From contig CP075366.1 of NCBI GenBank assembly GCA_019454145.1, positions 1,529,564 to 1,593,563 of the forward strand: 64,000 bases of DNA, read 5' to 3'. The notes beneath the pieces are model-generated. The model was not told where the DNA came from. It did not search any database and was given only the letters and a program-made list of their open reading frames with translations. Both the position numbers and the translations under genes were made by a program. This DNA is from Fimbriimonadaceae bacterium (lineage in GTDB: Bacteria; Armatimonadota; Fimbriimonadia; Fimbriimonadales; Fimbriimonadaceae). The first letter of the stretch is position 1. Every line of letters begins with the position of its first letter. Positions 18,854 through 27,734 of this stretch are shown in pieces.

Positions 18854-20934
18854 TAGTTATTCCCTCCTGCATCGAAGGTTTCGGTTTGGGTGACTTTAAA
18901 GAATTGACTCCAACGAGCCAGTCGAGCAAAGTTCTCCGTCGTCGAGGCAGACAAATTGAATCTTTGAGGATTGTAGAATGACCGCACCTTAACGGATGCA
19001 CCTTCGACTCGTCGAACCGCATAATTGTTTCGAGACGCATCAAACGTCACGCCCGGCGGCAGTTCGGCATAGGCCACAGTTGTGCCACCGATGGATTCAA
19101 TTCCCGAAATTTTCAAATCGCGATCTCGAATAACTGGTTCTGAATAACCTGCAACCCAAAGCTCTCCGGCCGTTACTTTTTGACCACTATCAATAAGTGG
19201 GAAATAAAGTCGGTTTGTTTGACCCCAACCGTTGCTGCCACCTTCGTAGCACTGACCTGCCGCAAGTTGGTTTGCCGCAGTTGGATAGACAACGTTGTAG
19301 CTACTCGAAGCCTTGAGCATTTGAACCGCGTATTCACCGGTCGCCATATAAAGGGCTTGTACTCGCCGACCCGCGATTTCGACTGGGCCAGAATCCACCC
19401 ATCCACCGAATGTGCCGTCGGGATACCAAATGTGACCAGTCACAACAAGCGCATCTGACGGATCTGTATCTTGGAATCGGATATTGCCCGAAGATTTATC
19501 TACTTCATAGCAGCTGTTCGCTACGCCAGTATTGCCCGCGATCACACCACCTGACTGCAGGTCAACGAGGACAAAATCTTGAGAACCAAGCGCACCCGTT
19601 AGATTAGGGGTGTACATAAAGTTGTCACCAGCAAGGGCGATTCCACCAAATGGTCTACCATCAACCTGAGTTCCGCTTGCGGGCATGATTTGGTTAGCCA
19701 ATAGCTTGACGACAGGGTTATAACCTGTCGAAATAATCTGACCAGGAACTTGAAATTCATCGCGAATGATGCGCCAGTCATAAACCGAATAGTCCACCCG
19801 CGCCATCAAAGGAGCATCGTTGCCGTTTTCATCCTTTACAGTTTCATTTGCGCCAGCTGGGTTAAGCATCAACATGCCGAGCGCATAGTTCCAAGGCTTA
19901 AACTGATAAGGATCATAAGGGTCAAAAGCGGTTCCGTTCGGAACTTCTTGGAAAACTCGCTGAACGCGAACACTGGCAAGCTCAACACCACGGTAACCAG
20001 CAGGAGCAAATGCGCTTCCTGTCAGCATATCAGGCAAAGAGATCACTGCGTAGTTATTCAGTTCTCGGTAATAAGCATTCGAAGTATTTGGGAAAGCAGT
20101 AAAGATGGCTTCCACCACTCGATCAGCCACACCGTCGTTATAGATGAAGCTCATCGAAACGCGGTAAGCGTGTGATTTAAGAGTGCTTGTCCCTAGATCT
20201 TGCAGGCGCCCGATCCAGATTTGATCTTTATTTACAAAGCCTGCGGGGGTTAAGCCAGAAAGAGTAGCTTCTGTACCTGGCACAAACGCGAACGAGTCTG
20301 TATCGTAAATTGGCTCAGCAGAGTTGGGATTTTGGTCATCCGCACTACCTTGAGTTCTTCGCAAATCGTTTCCATAAACGGACAGCACTTGGCCTAGAGA
20401 ACGATTATTTGGCCCATCATATTGGTAATAGATCGGCCCGAACAAAAGTTGCATTCGGCTACCTAAGCTTCCCGGAATTCCATTAACTGTGGTCGGCTGA
20501 GCGATGGGTTTCCCTTCACCGATCACTCGAGTAATGAGGTTAGAAGCAGTCAATTTTGTCCAGTGCCCGATGGGTGTTCCACCATCAAGAACTTGACCAG
20601 CAGAACTTAGTTCTCCAATCCCTGTTCCCGAGTCAACCGGCGGGTTGAGCTCGTTAGGATTAGCCCCGCTGATAATAAAGATGTTGCCAGAGGTATCGAA
20701 ACGACCTGGAACGATTCGTTCAGGGATTTGAGCGGATTGCCCAAGTACACGTTGCACTTCGGCACGGGCCATAGCAATTGCTTGCGTGTGCGCTCGATTT
20801 TCTCGCAAAACCGCGAGCCCAGGAGGGAAGATTTGGACAACTGCCAAAATTCCAACCAGGAACACAACGATTACAGTAAGAACTTCAATTAACGAAGTCC
20901 CTGCAACCAGTCGTCGATTCATTCCACCTGCCAT
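18853..20934 (-). CDS. PilV/GspI-like minor pseudopilin, enlarged (about 693 aa)
   Basis: The prepilin signal is RRLVAG, then TSLIEVLTVIVVFLVGILAV, with Gly at -1 and Glu at +5. It is followed by IFPPGLAVLRENRAHTQAIAMARAEVQRVL, the typical amphipathic helix of PilV/GspI-like minor pilins. The remaining 600 residues are an extracellular domain with no family that I recognise; PilV is usually under 200 aa. A longer frame begins with TTG at 20955. ATG 20934 is preferred, and ATG 20922 would leave an 8-residue leader. It lies about 55 bases after the GspG-like pseudopilin and overlaps the next gene by one base. It is processed by the prepilin peptidase encoded upstream. Confidence 0.8.
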   Translation of the reverse strand: MAGGMNRRLVAGTSLIEVLTVIVVFLVGILAVVQIFPPGLAVLRENRAHTQAIAMARAEVQRVLGQSAQIPERIVPGRFDTSGNIFIISGANPNELNPPVDSGTGIGELSSAGQVLDGGTPIGHWTKLTASNLITRVIGEGKPIAQPTTVNGIPGSLGSRMQLLFGPIYYQYDGPNNRSLGQVLSVYGNDLRRTQGSADDQNPNSAEPIYDTDSFAFVPGTEATLSGLTPAGFVNKDQIWIGRLQDLGTSTLKSHAYRVSMSFIYNDGVADRVVEAIFTAFPNTSNAYYRELNNYAVISLPDMLTGSAFAPAGYRGVELASVRVQRVFQEVPNGTAFDPYDPYQFKPWNYALGMLMLNPAGANETVKDENGNDAPLMARVDYSVYDWRIIRDEFQVPGQIISTGYNPVVKLLANQIMPASGTQVDGRPFGGIALAGDNFMYTPNLTGALGSQDFVLVDLQSGGVIAGNTGVANSCYEVDKSSGNIRFQDTDPSDALVVTGHIWYPDGTFGGWVDSGPVEIAGRRVQALYMATGEYAVQMLKASSSYNVVYPTAANQLAAGQCYEGGSNGWGQTNRLYFPLIDSGQKVTAGELWVAGYSEPVIRDRDLKISGIESIGGTTVAYAELPPGVTFDASRNNYAVRRVEGASVKVRSFYNPQRFNLSASTTENFARLARWSQFFKVTQTETFDAGGNN

Positions 20935-20990
20935 ATCTTTTCTCAAATCAATCAAAAGTCGTTTTGGGGCTATGCCGAACTGTGAGGCTG

Positions 20991-21914
20991 TTAGTCAGCC
21001 TTCTGTCGCCAAGCCGCGTCTGCCAATGCCTTAGAATCCCATGGACGAGCACTACCGTTCAGGAAGAGAATAATGTCTCTCCGAATCGGTTGCGGAACGC
21101 CTGGGCTCGAATATTCGCGGTAGTAGCTGTTCCAAGTGACTACCGTGTTGTCGGGAGGATTCGTATAACCCAACTGTCTTGGATCATCAGAAGCATCCCC
21201 GTTACCAAATCCGGCGCCGACGCCGATGGCAAAGTTCGTCCAAAATCGAGCGTAACGTAACTCGTTACGTTTTGTGCCACCTGCAACTGGAACCGATGCG
21301 ACATCGTATCCAGAGATTCCGTAGAACAAGCGTGCCCTAGGATCAAGTGGATCGTTAAGAGTCACGCCACTACAACGAGTACCGCCCGCCGCAATTGCCG
21401 AAATGGAAGGATCCCAGCAAACTGAACCATCAGTCGGGCCAAAGGCTTGGCGCGAACCTTGGGTGTCGTCAGCCGGAGTCACATTTCCATCACCGTTCAA
21501 ATCCAAACCAGGCACAGGATTACCAAGTGCTGTTGGATCTTGAGTTGGGAAGACTGCGTTTACAACTGTCGTGGTTGAAAGCCGGTTGTAAGAAGGTCGG
21601 AATGTATCAATATTGCCAACTCGCTTACTAAAGAGAAAACCTTGAACTGCACTTGCAGGAATAACGTTGCCTGCGTTTGGCCCTGAACTATAAAGCGTTA
21701 CGTAACCCAAAAGTTGTGGCGGATAAGCCCCTTGATCTTCTCGGTAAAGACCCAAAGCAGTTCTCAGCTGATTCATGTTGCTGATATCGCTGCTCCGATA
21801 GGAGTTATCCTTGACCTTTGCGTAAACAGGCACAATAATGCCTGTAAGGATTGCAATGATCGCAATCACGGTCAATAGTTCAATTAATGTAAACGCTCTT
21901 TTGCCCTTCGTCAT
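20991..21914 (-). CDS. GspG/PilE-like (major-type) pseudopilin, first gene of the tip operon
   Basis: This 307-aa protein starts MTKGKRA, then FTLIELLTVIAIIAILTGIIVPVYAKVKDNSY, a classic prepilin signal with Glu+5 and Ala at -1. After the helix comes a MNQLRTALGLYREDQGAYPP segment typical of GspG-like pseudopilins. A calcium-loop-like DLNGDGNVTPADD sits near residue 138; GspG proteins also bind calcium, though in a different loop. It has GGAG six bases before ATG. It heads the run of minor pseudopilins and propeller proteins and lies 15 bases beyond the 58-base gap after the prepilin peptidase gene. It could be a FimU/GspH-type minor pilin instead; length and the PP-turn favour GspG/PilE. Confidence 0.85.
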   Translation of the reverse strand: MTKGKRAFTLIELLTVIAIIAILTGIIVPVYAKVKDNSYRSSDISNMNQLRTALGLYREDQGAYPPQLLGYVTLYSSGPNAGNVIPASAVQGFLFSKRVGNIDTFRPSYNRLSTTTVVNAVFPTQDPTALGNPVPGLDLNGDGNVTPADDTQGSRQAFGPTDGSVCWDPSISAIAAGGTRCSGVTLNDPLDPRARLFYGISGYDVASVPVAGGTKRNELRYARFWTNFAIGVGAGFGNGDASDDPRQLGYTNPPDNTVVTWNSYYREYSSPGVPQPIRRDIILFLNGSARPWDSKALADAAWRQKAD

Positions 21915-21972
21915 GGCCTACTCCGGTCTGTCTTGTCTGACTGCCCTCGATTCTTCATTGTTCCGTCGTCCT

Positions 21973-23007
21973 TCACTCAATGCCCAAATATTTTATGTAT
22001 TGATCCAGCAATCCATATAGCTGCGGAGCAAATAGCACCACCGCCAATGCTCCCGCCGCCAAATATGGCCCGAACGGAATCATTGTTAATTCTACTTCAG
22101 GCTCCTCTTCAAACTCTTCAATTGAATAAGGATTCTCCCCAAACCATTTTTCATAAATACTCGGAACGGCGAGCCCTACCACGTCTATGCACCCAACATA
22201 GCCCACCCCGCAACGTAAAAGTGAGCCTATTGATTCAGGAACATAAACCTCTTCTTCAGTTTCTTCCTCTGCCGCTTTCTTATTTCTAAACATATAAACT
22301 TGGATTCCGCCGATGATCGCTCCAAGTGCAACTGCCAAGGCAAAACTCATTCCCGCCCCAATGGGAAGAAGAACCGCCCCAATTCCACGCGCCATTTTTA
22401 TGTCGCCATGACCCATTGCATCCTTCTTAAATAGAATGCGGCCCAAAAATGCGATTCCCCACAGAACCCCTACCCCAACCAGGGCACCGGCAATTGAACT
22501 TGGTATCCCCCAAAGCCAAGCTCCTGGCAGGCCTAAAGCAATCATCGCCACATTCATGCCTAAGCCAACTACAAGCATAAAAGCATTGATTTGATCTGGA
22601 ATGATGTAGTGGGCAAGATCGGTAAAAATTGCCGCCACCAATGCGGCAGCAAAAAGCATATAGCCCGCAGCATAAATTATGTTGAGCGGTGAATTGAATC
22701 CGGCCGGGCTCAAAACGAGCTGCTGATACCAAATCGTAGCAAATAGAATTCCCGTGATAACTTCCACTACAAAATATCGGGCACCTATCTGGTTCTTCCC
22801 ACAGTGGCACCTCCCTTTTTGAAAAACCCAGCTTAGAAGAGGAATCAGTTCCTTGCCGGTCAGTTGACGGTTGCAACTCGGGCAAAAAGAATGTTTCGGC
22901 TTGTATATCGAAAGCCCGCGCGGAAGACGATAAATAACGACGTTAAGAAAACTGCCAATTGCGGCACCAATCCAAAACCCAACCACCCAAGTCCAATCTG
23001 GAAACAC
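21973..23007 (-). CDS. pilD: Prepilin peptidase / N-methyltransferase (PilD/GspO)
   Basis: Integral membrane aspartyl protease that cleaves and N-methylates prepilins. Seen in order: GSFLNVVIYRLPRGLS, the cytoplasmic zinc-binding cysteines (CPSCNRQ and CHCGKN), then the two catalytic aspartates in FTDLAHYIIPDQ and GHGDIKMARG, with several hydrophobic segments between. An acidic insertion (EETEEEVYVPE) and a long loop lie in the last third, making it about 345 aa against a usual 250-290. Start: the frame is open back to TTG 23055, but GTG 23007 gives the normal N-terminus directly before the first membrane segment. The gene follows the pilC terminator and precedes the pseudopilins it must process. 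Confidence 0.9.
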   Translation of the reverse strand: MFPDWTWVVGFWIGAAIGSFLNVVIYRLPRGLSIYKPKHSFCPSCNRQLTGKELIPLLSWVFQKGRCHCGKNQIGARYFVVEVITGILFATIWYQQLVLSPAGFNSPLNIIYAAGYMLFAAALVAAIFTDLAHYIIPDQINAFMLVVGLGMNVAMIALGLPGAWLWGIPSSIAGALVGVGVLWGIAFLGRILFKKDAMGHGDIKMARGIGAVLLPIGAGMSFALAVALGAIIGGIQVYMFRNKKAAEEETEEEVYVPESIGSLLRCGVGYVGCIDVVGLAVPSIYEKWFGENPYSIEEFEEEPEVELTMIPFGPYLAAGALAVVLFAPQLYGLLDQYIKYLGIE

Positions 23008-23059
23008 TCTGCTACTACCCTGGCATCCTTGCCTATGGCAAGATACCCAATTCAAACAC

Positions 23060-23103
23060 GTTTAAACGAAAAATCACCGAGAGTCGGTAGACCCTCGGTG
23101 ATT
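23060..23103 (-). terminator. Rho-independent terminator after pilC
   Basis: Ten-base inverted repeat AATCACCGAG / CTCGGTGATT (23072-23081 and 23094-23103) with three further pairs inside. On the minus strand it is followed by TTTTTCGTTT. It lies 14 bases beyond the pilC stop and before the prepilin peptidase start, so pilB-pilT-pilC form a unit. Confidence 0.8.
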
Positions 23104-23116
23104 AACGTGAACTGAC

Positions 23117-24355
23117 TTAGTTGTTTTCGAACGAATCGCCGGACGAAAGGTTCGTAATAACTTTGAGAAGCGGTGCAAACATTGCGTAAACAATGAATCC
23201 AACCATTCCACCGAGGAAGACGATGATAATCGGCTCCAACGCTGCGGTCAAAGACTGCAGCGTTGCTTCAACTTCTGCTTCATAGAAGTCAGCGATTTTT
23301 TGAAGCATAAAGTCAAGCGAACCTGATTCTTCACCGACACCGATCATGTGAACAACCATTGGCGGGAACAATCGGCTGGCTTCAAGTGGATCACCAATTC
23401 GATCTCCTTCTCGGATTCGGGCTCGCGCATCAAGCACTGCGTCCGACATGATTGAGTTACCAACCGTACCAGCAACCGTTTCCATCGCTTGCAAGATAGG
23501 AACACCCGAGGTCAACAAGGTACCCATGGTTCGACTGAATCGAGCCATACAAACCTTAAGGTGAAGTGGCCCAAAGACGGGAATTTTGAGCTTGATTCGG
23601 TCTACGGTTCTGCGTCCAAATCGAGTTCCAACAAACAGCTTGTATCCAATAAACAAAGCAACACCCACGATGAGGAAGATGTGCCAGTTTCGGATCATGT
23701 TGTTGGAAAGGTCAATAAGAAACTTTGTTGCTGGCGGAAATTCGCTGTCTGGCATCCCCAAGTCCTTAAAGATCGTCGCGAACTGAGGAACGACGACAAT
23801 CATCAGCAAGACTAAGATTCCGACCGCAGCCAAGATAACGATGATCGGATAGGTCAGTGCAGCTTTTACCTTTCGGCGCAAAGCAACATCGGATTCAAGA
23901 AACTGGGAAAGTCGTTGCAGTGCTTCTTCAAGAACACCACCGACTTCACCAGCTCGAATCAAACCGATAAAGAGGCTGTTGAATGTCCGAGGGTGTCGTT
24001 GCATAGCTCGAGAAAGTGATTCACCACCTTCAACTCGTTCTCCAACGTCAATCAGAATCTTTTTGAGTTTGGGATCTTCTGTTTGCCGGCTCAAAACGTC
24101 GAGACAGCGCACGAGCGAAACACCCGCGTCAACCATGGTTGAGAACTGGCGACAGAAGAGAGACAGCCTAGTGAGCTTGACCTTTCCAAAGCTACGAGCC
24201 TTTTTGATGTTCCCCTTCTTAATCAGGGTGACTTCAACAATTTCTAGGCCTTGCTCCGAAAAACGTGCCCTCAGCTTCTCTTCAGATTCAGCTTCAGCGG
24301 TTCCCTTTTGCAATCCCCCTGAGGGGTCTTTGAATGTGTAGCTATAGACTGCCAT
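23117..24355 (-). CDS. pilC: PilC, type IV pilus inner-membrane platform protein (GspF family)
   Basis: This 412-aa protein has the duplicated GspF/PilC fold. First comes an N-terminal AVYSYTFKDPSGGLQKGTAEA segment. The first GspF domain contains FCRQFSTMVDAGVSLVRCLDVL and FIGLIRAGEVGG. A membrane segment follows near 170-195, then a loop and second segment. The second domain has FSRTMGTLLTSGVPILQAMETV and MIGVGEESGSLDFML, and a C-terminal membrane segment follows (PIIIVFLGGMVGFIVYAMF). It anchors the PilB and PilT motors at the inner membrane. It starts 7 bases after the pilT stop and ends at a terminator. Length and motifs are normal. Confidence 0.96.
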   Translation of the reverse strand: MAVYSYTFKDPSGGLQKGTAEAESEEKLRARFSEQGLEIVEVTLIKKGNIKKARSFGKVKLTRLSLFCRQFSTMVDAGVSLVRCLDVLSRQTEDPKLKKILIDVGERVEGGESLSRAMQRHPRTFNSLFIGLIRAGEVGGVLEEALQRLSQFLESDVALRRKVKAALTYPIIVILAAVGILVLLMIVVVPQFATIFKDLGMPDSEFPPATKFLIDLSNNMIRNWHIFLIVGVALFIGYKLFVGTRFGRRTVDRIKLKIPVFGPLHLKVCMARFSRTMGTLLTSGVPILQAMETVAGTVGNSIMSDAVLDARARIREGDRIGDPLEASRLFPPMVVHMIGVGEESGSLDFMLQKIADFYEAEVEATLQSLTAALEPIIIVFLGGMVGFIVYAMFAPLLKVITNLSSGDSFENN

Positions 24356-24362
24356 TGTTCAC

Positions 24363-25643
24363 TTACCTTTTTGGAGCGCCCGGAGCCGCGCTTCCACCTT
24401 GTCCGCCTGGTGCACCCAAGCTGATCATCTTCTTCAATTCTTCAACGTTCATACACCGAGTCATTGCTTCTTCAAGTGTAATCAGACCTTTCATATATTG
24501 GTCTCGCAAGCACTGATCCATACTCATCATGCCGTGCGCCGCCCCCGTTTGAATCATGGACGGAATCTGGTGAGTTTTGTTTTCACGGATCAAGTTGCGA
24601 ACCGCAGGAGTAGCAACCATGATTTCGTTGGTTGGAATCCGACCAGGGCCGCTTGCTCGTGGCAACAACTGCTGCGAAATGATCGCAATGATGTTGTTTG
24701 CCAACTGAACACGAATTTGTTCTTGTTGTCCCGGAGGGAAAACGTCAATGATACGGTCAATAGATTCCGCTGCGTTGTTCGTGTGCAGGGTTGCAAAGAC
24801 CAAGTGGCCCGTTTCAGCGGCGGTGATCGCAAGCTGAATGGTTTCTCGGTCGCGCATTTCACCAACCAGCAAGATGTCCGGATCTTCCCGAAGACTTGCC
24901 CGAAGTGCGTTGGAGAAGCTGAGCGTGTCGCCACCAAGTTCACGTTGATTGATAACCGATGATTTATGCGTGTGCAAATATTCGATCGGGTCTTCGATTG
25001 TGATGATATGGTGCGAATAGTTGATGTTCAAGTGGTTGATCATCGCCGCAAGCGAAGTTGATTTACCGGAACCAGTTGGGCCAGTAACCAGGATCAAGCC
25101 ACGAGGTTTTTCTGAAAGAGTTTTCAAAAGCGGAGGAAGATTGAGTTCTTCAACCGTTGGAATTCGGCTTGAAATCAAACGGAACGCGGCGGCAACGCTG
25201 CCCCGGTCTCGATAAAGGTTTACACGGAACCGGGCTCGAACTGGGCCTTTGCCTTGCTCTCGCATGTGGACTGGGTTCGGCAAGGCATACGAAAAGTCGA
25301 GTTCTTTGGTTTGCTCAAACTTCGTAATGTGATCGTCGCTGATGATTTCGTACATCATCCGCTGGGATTGCGGAGGTGTGAACTTCTCGTAGTTCAGCCG
25401 CTTCAATTTCCCGTCTTCACGGATAACTGGTTCGCTGTCCACACAGATGTGGAGGTCAGAGCAGTTGCGATCGACAACGATGTGCAAGAGCTCGTCAATG
25501 TGAAGATCCTCAAGAATCTTCGGCGCGCCAACCTTCTTTTCTTCACCGCCGGAGGTTTCTCCGCCCATTGTTGGCGGGGCTGCAGGAGGAGGCGAGGAAG
25601 GGGGCATGCTTCCAGGTGACTGTGCGTATGGCGAGTTTTCCAT
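24363..25643 (-). CDS. pilT: PilT, pilus retraction ATPase
   Basis: Hexameric motor ATPase that drives pilus retraction. Motifs: PilT N-domain (LHIDELLHIVVDRNCSDLHI, near 48-67), Walker A GPTGSGKST (near 192), Asp box and Walker B (DPDILLVGEMRD, near 255), His box (FATLHTNNAAESIDRI). It has a Pro/Ser/Gly-rich N-terminal extension of about 45 residues and a Gly/Ala/Pro-rich tail that standard 345-aa PilT lacks. The canonical PilT AIRNLIRE-type motif is present as AVRNLIRENKTHQIPSMIQTG, which separates it from PilB. It lies between pilB (83-base gap) and pilC (7-base gap). Confidence 0.94.
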   Translation of the reverse strand: MENSPYAQSPGSMPPSSPPPAAPPTMGGETSGGEEKKVGAPKILEDLHIDELLHIVVDRNCSDLHICVDSEPVIREDGKLKRLNYEKFTPPQSQRMMYEIISDDHITKFEQTKELDFSYALPNPVHMREQGKGPVRARFRVNLYRDRGSVAAAFRLISSRIPTVEELNLPPLLKTLSEKPRGLILVTGPTGSGKSTSLAAMINHLNINYSHHIITIEDPIEYLHTHKSSVINQRELGGDTLSFSNALRASLREDPDILLVGEMRDRETIQLAITAAETGHLVFATLHTNNAAESIDRIIDVFPPGQQEQIRVQLANNIIAIISQQLLPRASGPGRIPTNEIMVATPAVRNLIRENKTHQIPSMIQTGAAHGMMSMDQCLRDQYMKGLITLEEAMTRCMNVEELKKMISLGAPGGQGGSAAPGAPKR

Positions 25644-25726
25644 TATTGATTCGTTTCTTTTTCTGAGTTTTAGACGTCTGGTCTGGTCGTAATTGTTCTA
25701 ATGCAACGTGATAGCAAATTGGTTCA

Positions 25727-27511
25727 CTAGAAACCTGCGGTGAAGACAACGCGCATGACTTCATCTGGTGTTGTCATACCCATCAGAACCTTTTCAAGTC
25801 CATCTTCACGAAGCTCGTTCATGCCATTTGCTTTCGCAGCTGCTTTGATATCGTTAAGTGGCGCACGCCGAACAACAAGCTCAGCGATTTCCGCATTCAT
25901 GATCATGAGTTCATGAATACCATTTCGACCCCGGAATCCGGTCATCCGGTTATCTTCATGCGGGATACCACGATAAAGGGTGACCTTTCCTTCCGGATCT
26001 TTCACCTTAAAGCCAAATCGGCGGAGGTCAAGTTCCCGAACCTCATAAGGCTCTTTATGGCCTGGATCAATACGGCGTGCAAGCCGCTGAGCGAGAACAC
26101 CGATAACCGTTGCCGAAATCAAATACGGCTCAACCCCCATGTCAATCATACGAAGAGTTGCGGAAGGCGCATCGTTCGTGTGAAGCGTGGAGAGAACTAA
26201 GTGACCTGTGAGCGATGCTTCAATTGCGATTTCAGCAGTTTCAAGGTCGCGCATTTCCCCGACCATGATGATATCAGGGTCTTGCCGGAGGAAGGAGCGG
26301 AGAGCCGTACCAAAGGTCAAACCAGCTTTTTTGTTGACCTGTACCTGGCTGATTCCGCCGAGTTGATATTCAACCGGGTCTTCAACCGTGATGATGTTCC
26401 GCTCAACCGAGTTGAGCATATTGAGAACCGAGTACTGAGTAGTTGTTTTCCCTGAACCAGTTGGACCAGTACAGAGGAACATTCCGTTTGGCTGGGAAAT
26501 CAGTTCTTCGATGGCAGCCTGGTTGCTTTCGGTAAATCCAAGCTTTGTCAAACCGATCATCGCGTTTCCTTTATCAAGGATCCGCATAACGATTTTTTCG
26601 CCGAACGGGGTTGGAATGGAGCTCACCCGAAGGTCGAACTCTTTGCCTTGGTGGCGGACTTCGATACGACCGTCTTGAGGAACCCGGCGTTCTGCGATGT
26701 TCATTTCCGCCATGATCTTCAGGCGGGAGATCATCGGAGCTTGAAGGTTCTTAGGAACCGTCATGGCTTCCATCAAAACACCGTCAATTCGGTACCGAAC
26801 GCGAACCGCGCGTTGCTGAGGTTCTACGTGGATGTCTGATGCGCGGTCAACGATAGCCGTTTGGATAACTGCGTTTGCCAGTTTGATGATCGGTGCTTGC
26901 TCAGCAAGCTCGGCTCCATCATCTTCTTCGGTTCCACCGGGCATCGCAAAGTTATCTGCATCGCGGTTGACCTGAGCTTGGGCAACAAGAGCTGAGATAC
27001 CAGCGGTATTTGTTCTTTGAGCTTCGCCCCCAGAAGGAGCCTCTGCAACCGGAGCAGATCCGTTTTCAGCGGCACCGCCACCGTAATACTTTTTGATCGC
27101 GTCTTCAATCGCTCCGCGAACTGCGATCGCTGGCTTGACCTGACAGCCGGAAGCAAACCGAATGGCGTCAATCGCTTCGATGTCGTTCGGGTCTTTCATT
27201 GCAACCCACAGCACCATGCCGTCTTTGCGGACGGGGATGACTGAATGCTGCTTTGCAATTCTGTCGGGCACAACGTTGACCGCGCTGCTTTCAAGCGAGA
27301 CGTTGTCAAGGTCTACAAACGGATATCCGGCTTCCTGAGCTTGCGCCTCGGTTACCTCTCGTTCGCCGACCATCCCAAGGTCGATTAAAATTTTTCCTAA
27401 GTTCGGAGTGTTTGACTGCTCCTGAACTTTAGTCGCCTCATCCAGTTGATCCTGTTGCAAGTACCCCTTGTCCATAAGGTACTTCGCCATCGGTACACGT
27501 TCAATTGCCAT
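25727..27511 (-). CDS. pilB: PilB/GspE, pilus extension ATPase lacking the tetracysteine zinc motif
   Basis: This 594-aa protein drives pilus or pseudopilus assembly. The N-terminal MshEN-type domain (about 1-150) has repeats such as LGKILIDLGMVGEREVTEA, a fold known in some relatives to bind cyclic di-GMP. Linker and N2 domain (ASDIHVEPQ, near 235) come next, followed by Walker A GPTGSGKTT (about 350) and the Walker B region DPDIIMVGEMRD with the His box LSTLHTND. The C-terminal part normally carries two CxxC pairs around the segment between AQRLARRI and GFRGRNGIHEL. Here that whole segment has no cysteine. The gene starts the minus-strand unit, with a 223-base divergent gap to argS. Confidence 0.94.
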   Translation of the reverse strand: MAIERVPMAKYLMDKGYLQQDQLDEATKVQEQSNTPNLGKILIDLGMVGEREVTEAQAQEAGYPFVDLDNVSLESSAVNVVPDRIAKQHSVIPVRKDGMVLWVAMKDPNDIEAIDAIRFASGCQVKPAIAVRGAIEDAIKKYYGGGAAENGSAPVAEAPSGGEAQRTNTAGISALVAQAQVNRDADNFAMPGGTEEDDGAELAEQAPIIKLANAVIQTAIVDRASDIHVEPQQRAVRVRYRIDGVLMEAMTVPKNLQAPMISRLKIMAEMNIAERRVPQDGRIEVRHQGKEFDLRVSSIPTPFGEKIVMRILDKGNAMIGLTKLGFTESNQAAIEELISQPNGMFLCTGPTGSGKTTTQYSVLNMLNSVERNIITVEDPVEYQLGGISQVQVNKKAGLTFGTALRSFLRQDPDIIMVGEMRDLETAEIAIEASLTGHLVLSTLHTNDAPSATLRMIDMGVEPYLISATVIGVLAQRLARRIDPGHKEPYEVRELDLRRFGFKVKDPEGKVTLYRGIPHEDNRMTGFRGRNGIHELMIMNAEIAELVVRRAPLNDIKAAAKANGMNELREDGLEKVLMGMTTPDEVMRVVFTAGF

Positions 27512-27734
27512 TCGTTCAAAATCCCCTGCCCATCAACGCCCAACCATAAAAGCACGCAAATAAGCAGCAGTCAGAGCCAGCCCCCAAAATGTTCCCAGAG
27601 GGGCAAATACCCTTAACTCTCCTATTTTAGTCCTAAAAGCACCTCAATAAGAAAGGGGAACTCTTATTTTCTCGACAGAACTTGTGGGCCTTAACGTTCG
27701 TCACCCCTGATTAAACCTTCATAATCAAGCTGTT

